Part shown: positions 12,346 to 23,475 of the stretch, in pieces | How the letters are laid out: each line of letters starts with the position of its first letter | How positions within the stretch are numbered: position 1 is the stretch's first letter | NCBI RefSeq assembly: GCF_003255815.1 | Contig: NC_037670.1 | Location: forward strand, 60,648,960 to 60,712,959 | Direction: 5' to 3' | Origin: Theropithecus gelada | Lineage: Eukaryota; Chordata; Mammalia; Primates; Cercopithecidae | Length of the DNA: 64,000 nt | Position numbers and translations under genes: made by a program | The notes under the pieces: model-generated | Seen by the model: the letters and a program-made list of their open reading frames with translations, nothing else | Database searches by the model: none | What the model was told of the DNA's origin: nothing

Positions 12346-13895
12346 ATATCATTGACATTAATCAAAAGAAAGCTGGAGTAGCAATATTAATTTCAGACAA
12401 ACCTATTTCAGAATAAGAAATATCAGAGTTAAAATGTAGCATTATATTTTGATAAAGTACGCAGTTAATTCTTCAAGGAGATAAAACAATCCTAAATGTA
12501 TATTCACCTAATGATAGAATATCAAAATACCTGAGGCAAAAACTGATAAAACTTAAAGGAGAAATAAAAAAATTATTATTAATGTTGGAGACCTCAACAA
12601 CCTTCTGTCCATAACTAATAAATCAGCAGGTGGAAAATCAGTAAGGATACAGGTTCTCTGAACTGCATTATCAATCAACTTGACCTAGATGGCATGTACA
12701 GTATTCACCATGCAGCAGCAGTGGAATACACACCTTTCTCAAGCACACGTGGGACATTCAACAAAATAGATCACATTCTGTGTTATTAAACCCACCTTAA
12801 TATATTTAAGAGAATAAAAATCTCACCAGGTATGTTTTCAGACCACAAGAGTATTAAGTTTTAAAAAGTAAGAGCAGGATAGCCAAGTAATTCTCCAATA
12901 TTTAGAAATTAAACAACAAGGTTTCCCATGGGTCAAAGAAGGAGTCTCTCAAGATAATTTTTTTTAAATAAACTAAACCAAAATACAATTTACCAAAATT
13001 ATGGGTATGTGGACAAAAGCAGCACTTAGTGGAGAATTTATAGCATTTACATCCCTGCATTAGAGGGAAAAAATGGGCAATCATATGAACAGATAATTCA
13101 TGAAAGAGGGCATACTGATGGCAAATAAGAACATGAAATGACGCTTAACATTACCAATCACTAGTTAAACGTGAAATAAAACCATAGATACCACTACCCA
13201 CCTATGAACTTGCAAAAATTGAGTAGAATGAATATCCCCAGTGTTGGGGAGGTTGTAGAGGAACTGAAACTCTCATAAAGTGCTCAGGGAATATAAAAGC
13301 CCAACCATTTTGGAAAACCATTTGATAGTGTCAAAACTTTACACATACAACTACTGTATGATTAATTCCATGCTTAAGTATTTATCTGAGATTAAAAAAG
13401 AATATGGTCCATACAGAGAATTTTAGATAAATATTCATAGCAACTTTATTTATAATATCCAAAAACCCCTAAAACAGCCCAAAATATTCATCACCAGCCA
13501 AATTGATAAATAAATTGTCATACGTTAACACAATGCAGTACTACTCGGCAACAAAAATCGAAATATGGACACCCATGAACATAACTAGGCTGAGTGAAAG
13601 AAGCTAGGTGGACAAGAGTACATTTTACATGATTACACTTACATATAACTATAAAATGCAAATATACAGTAATAAAAAGTATATGAGTAGGTGCCTGGGG
13701 AGGAGGGTGTAAGTGAGGCAGAATTACAAAAGAGCAAAAGAAATATTTTGGAGAGAAGAGTGTGTTCATTCCCTTGAGTGTGGTGATGTTTTTACAGGTG
13801 GTCCATATATCAAAGCAGGTCAAACTGTACACTTTAGAGATACGCATTTTATTGCATGTGAATTATACCCCTATAAAGCTGTTAAAAAGAAAAAT
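12346..13895 (+). mobile_element. ancient L1M fragment: endonuclease region joined to 3' end
   Basis: From about 12350 to 13070 the DNA follows the L1 ORF2 endonuclease region, with GCAGCAGTGGAATACACACC and a block ending TAGATCACATTCTG at about 12720-12780. From about 13080 it jumps to the ORF2 C-terminus and 3' UTR, finishing with TTATACCCCTATAAAGCTGT and TAAAAAGAAAAAT near 13866-13895. The RT domain is missing, so the copy carries a large internal deletion or is two joined fragments. No frame is open. The 3' end resembles L1MB/L1MC. Confidence 0.65.
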
Positions 13896-15477
13896 AGATA
13901 CCTGCATGGTATCTATTTCTACAGAGGCACACCTCCAGCCTGCGGGTTCAGGCAGGTTGCATTTCTTCATCTCTGAGTCCCATCCTCAGAACTCCACTTC
14001 CATCTCAATGGTCTGAGTATCTTCTAACAGCAGTTACATTCTAGTTTTTATTGAGCATTTCTAATATCTCTGGAAGCAGCCTCTGGGTGAAGCTAGCTGC
14101 CTTCTTGGTTATGTTACTGCACTCGTTACAAAGTTTCATGTTTTATCTTTAAATCAACTCAGGAATTTATTCTTTTTAGTGTGCAATCTTTACAGACTCA
14201 ATCGTATTCTAAAATGTATAGAGTAGAAATCAAGCATTATTATCATCCCTGTTTTTACAGAAGGGATTAATCTATTTTATGTATTGGGATTTATATATAT
14301 TGGAAGTTATATATAATGGAATTTTATATATAACAGAATATAGAACTGAAGTTTGAACCAAGATGTTCCAATTTAGGGATCGCATTCAGCATCATCCCCC
14401 AACTCAGAAAATGCCTTGGACAGCGCTGCAGGTGTGGTCCATGTGTCTAATCTACTTCTTTCCTCCTTTATCACCTCAGTGGCATGCCTCTCAAGTTCCA
14501 CTGCATCTTTCATAAAGGGCACCAGCATTAGGACATATATTTATAGAAGTTATTTTAGAGGTGTGTGATACACTTTTTCTTTGGTTTTCAAAGTATTTCT
14601 ATTGAAGTTAGCCTTCTGAAAGGTTTTGACCACTGAAATATTTTGTGCCAAAATAACCACAATAGTGATTTTCTTTTCTTTCTTATTTGTGTTCTTAGGC
14701 AATAGATTTTTTAAAATATAAAATTGTACCTACTGTCCCAGTATACAAAACAGAGAATGCATTGCTTTTCTTTCAGCAGAATAGTGTCCAGAACCACCCC
14801 CTGGTTGCCTTATGTTCAAACCACTGAAATGATGTGAAATGCTCCAAAGGCATCACCATGGAAACCCCAGGTTGCTGGAAGCACTATTTTCAAGTCACTT
14901 TTCTGCATTGAGGCCCAGCCTCCTCTCCTGGGTCAGATGTGGAGACTCAGCTCCCCTCTGAGTCCAATGTGGATCACTTAGGCATATGCTGAAGTCCGAA
15001 TATTGAGTTTTCACATTGAAGTCCACCTGTGAGGCTTTTGTTTCTCTCATAACCTTTGATGATATTTCCAAAGACAGCAACAATTTTAGACGTTAATTAT
15101 TTTAAAAGCGACAATCTCCATATTTTGATACAATGCTAATGTATTTTTATTTCTCTTTTATTCTCTCCCTACCTTCATACTCACTTTATGCCTTAAAAAA
15201 AACCAAATCTGATACATTAAAAAAGAATATCAAGTTTAGGTCAATTAATATGATTGTAGACTTCTTTCTGAAAAGTCTTTTCATGTTTTTCAGTTTATTA
15301 TGTCTTTTGTTTTTTACTGTTGATGTTTATTTAGCACAAAATGACATTTTTATTTGGTGGAGAGGTCCTGCAGTACAGCCTACGTAACGACTTGTTAATT
15401 TAAAAAAATACTTTTTAATGAAATAGTTGACAGTGAGTTATCAATATATTTAAGTAGCTATGTCAATACTAACAGGC
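13896..15477. other. unassigned sequence
   Basis: No gene or clear repeat was recognised. An AT-rich block with TTATATATA repeats lies at about 14280-14340, and a MIR-like hint (TTATTATCATCCCTGTTTTTACAGA) lies near 14237. Short frames at 13713-14016 lie over L1 3' sequence or here and have no support as genes. Confidence 0.5.
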
Positions 15478-16288
15478 AAGTCCCCTGGGCTTCTGGGTCG
15501 GGTGGGGACTTGGAGAACTTTTCTATCTAGCTAAAGGATTGTAAATGCACTAATCAGCATTCTGTGTCTAGCTAAAGGTTTGTAAACGCACCAATCAGCA
15601 CTCTGTAAAAACGGACCAATCAGCACTCTGTAAAACAGACCAATCAGCACTCTGTAAAACGGACCAATCAACTCTCTGTAAAAAGGACCAATCAGCAGGA
15701 TGTGGGTGGGGCAAAATAAGGGAATAAAAGCAGGCCACTGCAGCTGGCAGGGGAAACCAGGTGGTAGTGGCAACTAGCTGGGGTTGTCTTAGTGGATGTT
15801 TTGTTCTTTCACTATTCACAGCAAGTCTTGCTGCTGCTCAGTTTTTGGGTCTGCATTGCCTCTATGAGCTATGACGTTCGTGATGAAGGCTTGTAGCTTC
15901 ACTGCACAAGCCAGGGAGACCATAAACCCACGAGGAGAAATGAGTGGACGTGTCACCTTTAAGATCTGTAACACTCACTGCAAATGTCTGTGGCTTCACT
16001 CCTGAAGTCAACAAGACCATGAACCCCAGGAAGAAAGAAACAACTCGGGACATGCCACCTTTAAGAGCTATAAAAGTTGCTGTGAAGGTCTGGGGATTCA
16101 TTCCTGAAGTCAGTGAGACCAGGAACCCACTGAACAGAAGAAACTCTGAACACATCTGAACATCCCAAGGAACAAACTCTGAAAACATCATCTTTAAGAA
16201 CCTAAAACACTTCCGGCGAGGGTCCATGGCTTCATTCTTGAAGTCAGTGAAACCAGAAACCCACCGGGAGGAACGAATTGTGGAAACA
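15478..16288 (+). mobile_element. LTR12-type LTR of HERV9, 5'-truncated
   Basis: The left edge lies inside the U3 of the LTR12 pattern (GGGTGGGGACTTGGAGAAC near 15498). Then come the U3 CCAAT repeats, a GC-rich GATGTGGGTGGGGC block (15699-15712) and an AATAAAAG TATA-like box (15723-15730). R/U5 follows, with three to four diverged repeats of about 100 bases that carry CTTCACTCCTGAAGTCA-like blocks (near 15890, 15990, 16095 and 16230). The end TGGAAACA at 16281-16288 fits the LTR end. The upper several hundred bases of U3 are absent. No internal HERV9 sequence adjoins it. At the usual poly(A) signal site near 15820 the DNA reads AGCAAG, so the canonical AATAAA seems lost. Confidence 0.88.
15588..15730 (+). 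promoter_or_regulatory. LTR12 U3 core: five CCAAT boxes in tandem plus TATA-like box
   Basis: CCAAT begins at 15591, 15616, 15640, 15664 and 15688, so the spacing is 25, 24, 24 and 24 bases. A GGGTGGGGC GC-type box and AATAAAAG (15723-15730) follow. LTR12 copies are known to act as NF-Y-dependent promoters or enhancers in some human tissues, and the array here is intact in sequence. Whether this copy is active cannot be told from the DNA alone. Confidence 0.75.
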
Positions 16289-16354
16289 ATACCACAGCCG
16301 TAGCAAAAGATAACTGAACTGTTTTCTTGTTAGCCTTTCAACTAAGTTCCTGTT

Positions 16355-16391
16355 AAACACACACACACCAAAAAAAAAAAAAAAAAAAAAA
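16355..16391. repeat. (CA)n followed by an A tract
   Basis: Six CA units run into about 23 consecutive A residues. No adjacent Alu body explains the A tract. Confidence 0.9.
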
Positions 16392-17841
16392 CCCCACCAC
16401 AGAATTCACACAAATGTTACCTGCTGTATAGGATAGTGACATACTAATGACGATAATCTTAGGTAAACCTAGAGGTTTTACTATTTACCGTTTTCACTCA
16501 TTTTTTTACTATTTACTTTTCTATTTCTTTTATTATTTTCACTGAGTAATATTGAGTATACTGAAAAATACTTGTAATTAGATTATTAAAATTTTTGATT
16601 GGAATGTTTTCATTAATCCTCTGAAATTCACTTAAATTGTAATTCCTATTTACCTTTGTCAATTGTATATATTTTATGATGAAGAAAAATAGGAGCTTAA
16701 TATCTTTAATATTCTGGATAAAAGTTTTGGAACTGTAATTGGAAATATAAATTTTAGGCTTTTTATTGTAATATGTACATATATATGCAATGAATATTTT
16801 TTGAAATTTTCCACCATATGGTAAAGGATAATAGTAGAAACGGAATAGTTTTGTTATATTTTTAACTGTTTCTCTTAATAAATTTCTATGTGTTATCTCA
16901 CAAACTTAGATACTTATTATTTTTTTCACAAAACTAAGGTTTTAAATATCTGGATATTTTATTCCTATTATATTTGGAATAAATTGTGATGTCTTTGCTC
17001 ATTTACACCTCCATGAACTTTCTCAGCATCAACTAATTTTGAGATTTTTGTCCAGAAGTATCAACGACCATAGCGCAAATATTATGAACTATTTCATTAG
17101 ATATTTATAAGCATTTACCTTTCAGTTAAACAATAAAAGATTAATTCAATGCCCTGTGGATGTTTTATGTTTTACTGCAAAGATAAATAATTTGCTCAAA
17201 TTTACACAGCTACTGGGTGTCAGAACTAATGATAAAACATAGGATTCTAAATACATCTTATTACGTTTTGGGATATATCTGCTTAGAAACCAGGACACAT
17301 ACACATTCAGAATAATTTTCTACCCAGTATCCAGAGTCATTGAGTTTAATGGCAATTATGTAGTCAGAGAGAGTGGTGCAGGATTGTTATTTCGTTTCTT
17401 ACCATCCCACACACATACACAAGGTGAAAGCAGTAGCAGCCCTTCTGACCTGACGGGGCCTCCGTCACAAACATTCAGGTACAAGTACTCCTCCTCATCT
17501 CCCGTGTGAACTTAGCAAGTATCTGTTTGTATTATGGTCACAGGTTACTCTTTAGACTTTATATGGTCTTTTATAATCAAGTCTGTGATGATATCTGTTA
17601 GAAAATACTACCCTACTCAAAAACCCCATTTTTTTCTGTTCTCACTAATAACATTTTGAAAGAATTCTTTGCACTATTTTCCTGGGGTTCACTATAAGCA
17701 AATTCACCTCAAAAATCCTGGGCAGAATGTCTGATAAGGACGTGAGTATGAAGACAAATCACATCACAGAATCTTCTTCATTAACAATCAAAATGAAGAC
17801 AAAATAATTAGTGAAACAATAAGCAAAACAAGCAAACAAAG
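16392..17841. other. unassigned AT-rich sequence with a probable MIR remnant
   Basis: No gene was recognised. A block at about 17170-17262 (AATAATTTGCTCAAATTTACACAGCTACTGG) resembles the complement of the MIR core that contains CAAGGTCACACAGCTAG, so a weak antisense MIR fragment is likely. The rest shows no assignable structure. Confidence 0.45.
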
Positions 17842-17853
17842 CCTAGAAAAATT

Positions 17854-18164
17854 GGCCAGGTAAGGTGGCTCACGCCTGTAATCCCACCACTTCGGGAGGT
17901 AGAGGCGTGTGGATCACCTGAAGTCAGGAGTTCAAGACCAGCCTGGCCAGCATGGTGAAACTCTGTCTCTACTAAAACTACAAAAATTAGCCGGGCATGG
18001 TGGCGCATGGTACTCATGGTAGTCCCAGGTACTCAGGAGGCTGAGGCAGGAGAATCACTTGAACCCAGGAGGCAGAGGTTGTAGTGAACTGAGACTGTGC
18101 CACTGCACCCCAGCCTGGGAGATAAAGCAAGACTCTGTCTCAAGAGGAAAAAAAAAAAAAAAAA
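17854..18164 (+). mobile_element. Alu SINE (S-like) with exact target duplication
   Basis: A full Alu begins GGCCAGGTAAGGTGGCTCAC and ends in a long A tail. Exact 12-bp target duplications CCTAGAAAAATT occur at 17842-17853 and 18165-18176. The right arm carries a small local duplication (GGCGCATGGTACTCATGGTAG near 18002). Confidence 0.97.
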
Positions 18165-18176
18165 CCTAGAAAAATT

Positions 18177-18648
18177 AAAAATAAAAATCCTGGCAAAGAG
18201 AATGAATAAATCAATTATGCAAGAGCCACACAATGGAATACTACACAACAATGAAATTTTTAAAAATCTACAACTATATCCAAAAATATGGGTGACCATC
18301 ATAAACTTATTGTTGAGCAAATGAAGCTAGGCCATCCAAAATAAATTATGATTCCATTTATATAATGTACAAAAAAGCATTTACATATTGTAGAAAGATT
18401 CATATGATGTACAACAGAATCTATGCTGTATCTGTGGGAGCCGTGACTATCTTTCTGAGATGGTGGAAACCATCAGTAAGTGAAGGGTATGCCAAAAATG
18501 TCCTCTGGGAAGTCAGAGATAAGAATAGAGATCTTATGCTTTGGATGTTGGTTACATGGGTGAGTTCATAGTATAAAAATTCATTGAGCAGTACACTTTG
18601 ATATGTACATTTTATACATGTAAGACTTTAACAAAATCCTTTTAAGGT
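18177..18648 (+). mobile_element. L1M 3'-end fragment
   Basis: The run ACACAATGGAATACTACACA (about 18228) is the conserved L1 ORF2 C-terminal segment. The 3' UTR pattern follows: TTGGATGTTGGTTACATGGG near 18541 and ATTCATTGAGCAGTACACTT near 18581. No open frame remains. The Alu inserted next to or within it. Confidence 0.7.
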
Positions 18649-19226
18649 GATTAAGTCAGTTTGGTGGGAGAACACATTGTTTGATTTTCTTTAAGATTTT
18701 ATTGTTTAAATAATTTGCCTATGCAGTAAATTAAAATGTGAGGAGAAAAAACTTTATTGAGAATCCACTAATAAGAGAACAGATCAAATATCATGTACAA
18801 AGAAGACAAGTATAAAACGAGCGTTCCATTTTCTGCCCTCTCCCTTTCCTTAGATTCTACAAGTGATAAACCATGAATACGGGACCTTTAAAATACAGCA
18901 GAGGAATATCCCTAAAGACGTCATCTTATGAAATGGAAAAACACGTTCTTCCAAGGGACACCAGGGACATGGCAAGAACACATACAACTTCACCACTATT
19001 TTAGTTTGCCCTAGAGATACAACCACATCAATCGGAGGAGAGCACACAATTAGAAAGGAGTGAGTCTACTACTCTCTGCAGATCCCATAGCTGGAAAATC
19101 AGAAGAATCAGTGATACCATGAATAAAAATTAAAAAGCTTAACGTAATATAAAACTAAATATTATTTATACACAAAGCTGTAAGAGAAAAAAATAATAAT
19201 GACAGAACTCAACCCATAATAATAAT
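18649..19226. other. unassigned sequence
   Basis: AT-rich DNA without recognisable genes or repeats. An (AAT) and (AAAT) tract lies at 19217-19245, into which the next Alu inserted. Confidence 0.5.
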
Positions 19227-19245
19227 GAATAAATAAATAAAGGAA

Positions 19246-19532
19246 GGCCGGGCGCGGTGGCTCATGCCTGTAATCCCAGCACTTTGGGAGGCCGAGACGG
19301 GCGGATCACGAGGTCAGGAGATCGAGACCATCCTGGCTAACACGGTGAAACCCCGTCTCTACTAAAAAATACAAAAAACTAGCCGGGCGAGGTGGTGGGC
19401 GCCTGTAGTCCCAGCTACTCGGGAGGCTGAGGCAGGAGAATGGTGGGAACCTGGGAGGCGGAGCTTGCAGTGAGCCGAGATCGCGCCACTGCACTCCAGC
19501 CTGGGCGACAGAGCGAGACTCCATCTCAAAAA

Positions 19533-19567
<35 letters not shown>

Positions 19568-19568
19568 A
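19246..19568 (+). mobile_element. AluY-like SINE with (AAAT)n tail
   Basis: The head GGCCGGGCGCGGTGGCTCAT and many intact CpGs indicate a young Alu. The body ends at about 19528 and is followed by about ten AAAT units. The flanks AATAAATAAATAAAGGAA (ending 19245 and about 19572) are the target duplication, so the tail and duplication share the same simple sequence. Confidence 0.95.
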
Positions 19569-19788
19569 GGAAAAGAATACAAATCTAGGAAAAAATTTTA
19601 AAGGTCTACACGAGAATTCTAGGACAGTCCTGAAAACCATGAAAATAGATTTGAAGTGTCTTTTTTCCTTGATAGAATAACACAACATCGGGTACATCTG
19701 ATACAAATAAGATCCCAAGAATATTTTTGTGGAGTTATAAAGTCTGATTTCAAAGCACACTTCACAGAATAAATAATAAATTTAGCAT

Positions 19789-20068
19789 TACAAGAACAGA
19801 AAACCAAACACCGCATGTTCTCACTCATAGGTGGGAACTGAACAATGAGATCACTTGGACTCAGGAAGGGGAACATCACACACCGGGGCCTATCATGGGG
19901 AGGGGGGAGGGGGGAGGGATTGCATTGGGAGTTATACCTGATGTAAATGACGAGTTGATGGGTGCAGCAGACCAACATGGCACAAGTATACATATGTAAC
20001 AAACCTGCACGTTATGCACATGTACCCTACAACTTAAAGTATAATAATAATAAATAAATTAAAAAAAA
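19789..20068 (+). mobile_element. L1PA 3' end, strongly 5'-truncated
   Basis: Only the last ~280 bases of a young L1 3' UTR are present, including the G-rich polypurine stretch at 19897-19918, the block ending ACATGTACCCTACAACTTAA and an A-rich tail. The target duplication AAATTTAGCAT is at 19778-19788 and 20069-20079. This is typical of abortive target-primed reverse transcription. There is no coding content. Confidence 0.93.
19897..19918 (+). other. G-rich tract of L1 3' UTR (possible G-quadruplex)
   Basis: Four G runs of four to six bases are separated by single A residues. Such tracts in L1PA 3' UTRs are known to be able to fold as G-quadruplexes. Here it is just a relic of the insertion. 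Confidence 0.7.
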
Positions 20069-20319
20069 AAATTTAGCATAATTTGAACACTAAAAGTAAA
20101 AGGAGTGTAATGTATTGAATTGAAACATCGAATTAAAAAGAAACAAACATGAGCACCTGGTTGTAAGAAGAGACTGTTACAGCAAGTCACCCAGTCCCAT
20201 CCCCCAACTTCAGTGATCACCAGCTCATGCCAAACTGCTTTCATTTATTTTCTTTAGTGACATCTAATTCTCTCCTTTCCATATTATGAGAAGCTACTTT
20301 CATAGAAAATTCTCACCTC

Positions 20320-20623
20320 GGCCAGGTGCAGTGGGGCACGCCTGTAATTCCAGCACTTTGGGAGGCCGAGGTGGGCAGATCACAAGGTCAAGAGATCGAG
20401 ACCTTCCTGGCCAACATGGTGAAACCCCATCTCTACTAAAAATACAAAATATTAGCTGGGCGTGGTGGCGGGTGCCTGTAATCCCAGCTACTCTGGAAGT
20501 TGCGGCAGGAGAATCACTTGAACCCGAGAGGAGGAGGTTGCAGTGAGCCAAGATCGCGCCACTGCACTGCAGCCTGGTGAGAGAGTGAGACTCTGCCTCA
20601 AAAAGAAAAAAGAAAAAGAGAAA
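20320..20623 (+). mobile_element. Alu SINE (S-like)
   Basis: A full Alu starts GGCCAGGTGCAGTGGGGCAC, with an A-rich tail mixed with G. Target duplications are AGAAAATTCTCACCTC (20304-20319) and AGAAAATTATCACCTC (20624-20639), with one mismatch. Confidence 0.96.
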
Positions 20624-20639
20624 AGAAAATTATCACCTC

Positions 20640-21346
20640 ATAGGAAGTATAGAGTTAGAAAGCTGTCCTCTCACATGCAATGGGATATGTTTCTAATCTA
20701 CAACATCATATAGTAACAGAGAGAGGGAGGCTGCAAGATTCGTTGCGTGAAAATATGTTGTCAGCCAGAGAGGCTCAGATTCTGAATGTATTATGCCACA
20801 GACTAGTGCTTAATTACAAGGAGAAACGCTACCTCAATATCACTGATCAGGGAGCAAACTGATAACATGCACCTCTTATTGTAACACTGTGGAAAAATCC
20901 ACAAGTGATACTGCAATTTCTTCTTAAAAATGATTAACATGAATTTAAACTTTGGAAAACACGGTAATCTGAGCTGTGTGCTATTTCACACGAAACTAGT
21001 CAGGATTCATTTAAAATGTCAATGTCATGAAAGGCAAAAAAAAAAAAAAAGTGGTGGAGTATAAACTTCATGAAAAGAGACTAAATAGCCACACCATTTA
21101 CACACATGGAATGAACACTAATGAGATGCCAGTGTCACACAAAAGACAACTATGGAGGACAGACACTCCGAGACAACTTGGGACATTCAATCATAGACTA
21201 CTATTGGTGGTATTATTGACTCAATATTATTATCTTGGGTGTGACAGTAATAGGTGTTTATATAGGAGGACCTTCTTTTACTTGAGAAATATTTGAAATT
21301 TATGTGGTATGTTACCTGCAGTTTGCAACAAAGTATTTCAGCAAAG
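20640..21346. other. unassigned sequence
   Basis: No gene or repeat assigned. It contains an A tract at about 21036-21050. Short frames at 20680-20862 and 21027-21296 have no recognisable motif. Confidence 0.5.
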
Positions 21347-21394
21347 AAGTGTGTGTGTGTATGTATGTATGTGTGTGTGTGTATGTGTGTGTAA
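21347..21394. repeat. (TG)n/(TATG)n microsatellite
   Basis: Alternating GTGTGTGT and GTATGTATG units over nearly 50 bases, interrupted but clear. Confidence 0.95.
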
Positions 21395-21482
21395 GAAGAG
21401 AGGGAAGAAGACTGAAAAGAGGAAGGGAAATGAAAGAAAGGAAGAAGGAAAGAAGGAAAGGAACAATGAAGGAAGAGAGAAC
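21395..21482. repeat. GA-rich (GGAA/AAGG)n low-complexity tract
   Basis: A purine-only or nearly purine-only run built of GAAAGGAAG-type units directly follows the TG repeat. Confidence 0.85.
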
Positions 21483-21944
21483 TGGGGAAAACATAAAGCA
21501 AATGGGTCGCACACAATAAGATAAGAAAAGTTAAGAAAAACTTGACCACCTATTGAAACAAACAACTTCCCATATCGAACAAAAGCAAAACAATGAAAAG
21601 GCATGAAAAAGAGTAAAAGGTACTTCAGAAGGAAAAACAATAGGATTCAACATGTAAGGGTCAGAGGCAGATGAAAAAATGCCATGTGAAGAAGAGAAAT
21701 ACAATTCTAACACGTGCATCAAGTAATAGAAATGCTCAGGATCATACATATTTAAAAGAAAACAAATCTGGAAGATAAAAGAAACCTGATAAAACAATTG
21801 AATTAGATTAAAAAGGAAATTGGGGAAATAAGAATGACTGAGAAGCAAGTAGCATAATTTCAAAACTTCAGAATTAATTGGAAACAAAGAGTAGACTAAG
21901 CAAAGCCCACAATCTCCCCATCAAAAAAATAATGTCATAGACAT
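21483..21944. other. unassigned AT-rich sequence
   Basis: No gene or repeat recognised. A-rich stretches suggest an old LINE relic, but no diagnostic block was found. Confidence 0.4.
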
Positions 21945-21960
21945 AATAGATGTTACTTCT

Positions 21961-22249
21961 TTTTCTTTTTTTTTTTGGAGATGGAGTCTGCACTCAGACT
22001 GGAGTGCAGTGCAGTGGCATGATCTCGGCTCACTGCAACCTCAGCCTCCCGGGTTCAAGCAATTCTCCTGCCTCAGCATCCCAAGTAGCTGGGATTACAG
22101 GTGCCCACCACCACACCCAGCTAATTTTTGTATTTGTAACAGAGACAGGGTTTCACCATGTTGGCCAGGCTGGTCTCAAACTCCTGACTTCAGGTGTTCA
22201 GGTGATCCACCCGCCTCGGCCTCCCAAAGTGCTGACCACTGCGTCTGGC
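21961..22249 (-). mobile_element. Alu SINE, antisense, with deletion in the left-arm head
   Basis: A T-rich start (21960-21977) is followed by the complement of both arms. The end reads CCCAAAGTGCTGACCACTGCGTCTGGC, so part of the head with the GGGATTACAGGC-type complement is missing. Target duplications are AATAGATGTTACTTCT (21945-21960) and AATAGATGTTATTTCT (22250-22265), with one mismatch. Confidence 0.95.
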
Positions 22250-22308
22250 AATAGATGTTATTTCTGAAAAGCATATACGACAGATTTAAAAAAAAAAAAA
22301 AAAAAAAA

Positions 22309-22626
22309 GCCGGGTACCATGGCTCATGCCTGTGATCCCAGCACTTTGGGAGGCCGAGGCAGGCGGATCACGAGGTCAGGAGATCGGGACCATCCTGGCT
22401 AGCACGGTGAAACTCCTTCTCTACCGAAAAAAAAAATACTAAACATTAGCCGGGCGTGGTGGCCGGCGCCTGTAGTCCCAGCTGCTTTGGAGGCTGAGGC
22501 AGGAGAATGGCGTGAACCCGAGAGGCAGAGCTTGCAGTGAGCAGAGATCGCGCCACTACACTCCAGCCTGGGCGACAGAACGAGGACTCCGTCTAAAAAA
22601 AAAAACAAAAAACAAACAAACAAAAA
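22309..22626 (+). mobile_element. AluY-like SINE
   Basis: It starts GCCGGGTACCATGGCTCATG after a 20-base A run (22289-22308) and ends in a tail of A runs and CAAA units. It has several intact CpGs. Only about 60 bases separate it from the antisense Alu before it, forming an inverted pair. Confidence 0.93.
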
Positions 22627-22929
22627 TGGAGCAGAAAGAGAACCTGGTAGTTCAGAAAGAGTAAGTGGACAATCATGACAACTGGAAGCATGGAAAGGAG
22701 GACTGGAGTAAGACAGGTGCCTGACTCTGTGTCCTCAGGGACGTGCTCCACTGTGGGCCTAGGAGGGAGGGCTGTGACACTGGGCTCCAGAGTGGAATCC
22801 TGAGTGAAGGTTTGGATGGAGAAGCTGCGATGGCGCTCAAGGGCCAGCCGCTCTCAGGAGCTGCAGTGAGTTATCGTGGGGGCCAAAGGAAGCCTTAATT
22901 TTGAAACTGTAGCTTCCAGACCTGGGAAA
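22627..22929. other. unassigned, moderately GC-rich stretch
   Basis: No gene seen. It may be the diverged upstream part of the MaLR LTR whose end is recognisable just downstream. Confidence 0.4.
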
Positions 22930-23002
22930 GAATAACAATCCTTGTTTTAAGCCACCCAGTATGTGGCACTTTGCTGTGGCAGCCCTCGGAAACATTCATG
23001 GC
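22930..23002 (+). mobile_element. 3' end of a MaLR-type (MLT1-like) LTR
   Basis: The blocks TTTTAAGCCACCCAGTATGT and GGCACTTTGCTGTGGCAGCC match the conserved 3' end of MLT1/MST LTRs. The upstream part is too diverged to delimit. Confidence 0.55.
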
Positions 23003-23044
23003 AAACATTGAAACATTCCATCATATCGTGTTTGGAAAATAAGT

Positions 23045-23179
23045 TTGTTTTGTTTTTTTGTAGAGACAGGGTCTCATTATGTTGCCCAAGCTAGCCTCCA
23101 ACTCCTGGCCTAAATATTCCTCCTTCATTAGCCTCCCAGAGTGCTGGGATTATGGGCATGAGTCACAGCACCCAACCTG
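23045..23179 (-). mobile_element. Alu monomer or fragment (J/FLAM-like), antisense
   Basis: The complement of a single Alu arm: T-rich start, TAGAGACAGGGTCTCATTAT, then GTGCTGGGATTATGGGCATG and a CACCCAACCTG end. It is heavily diverged and only about 130 bases long, so it is an old monomer or a truncated copy. Confidence 0.85.
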
Positions 23180-23454
23180 TAAAATTATTTGTTACAAAGT
23201 TATCTTGTGGCAGTGATAAAATTTGTTAGTTGCCCTTTGAATATACTTTTGGAAATGTATTGAAATTTAAAGTTTCTATAGCACAGTAATTTGAGAAGTG
23301 TGTTTTTATCATAATCCCCACCTATTTACGTGCTTATTAAGTGTTGTTATAACAAAGACTGAAAAGTGCTGTGTAAATAAACTGATATATCAAAATATAT
23401 GATACTATATAGCAGTTCAAAGGCTGCAGTTAGATGGGCTTGTACTAAGAATGT

Positions 23455-23472
23455 AGAACAGACAAGCCCCCA
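23455..23472 (-). other. probable retroviral primer binding site (tRNA-Pro-like)
   Basis: The minus strand reads TGGGGGCTTGTCTGTTCT a few bases after the LTR end. It matches the classical proline-tRNA primer site at 13 of 18 positions, with the first eight identical. Location and sequence together support the call. Confidence 0.55.
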
Positions 23473-23475
23473 AAT

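Noticed and set aside
15478..16288. Frames in the LTR12 region as a gene
   Set aside because: They lie in tandem U5 and U3 repeats of the LTR and give repetitive translations.
21347..21482. Frames through the TG and GA repeats
   Set aside because: Low-complexity translation of microsatellites on several frames at once.
22009..22254. Frames with the pattern of Alu-derived protein (several more around 5732, 19306, 26563, 34126, 47690)
   Set aside because: All are translations of Alu antisense sequence with no splice context.
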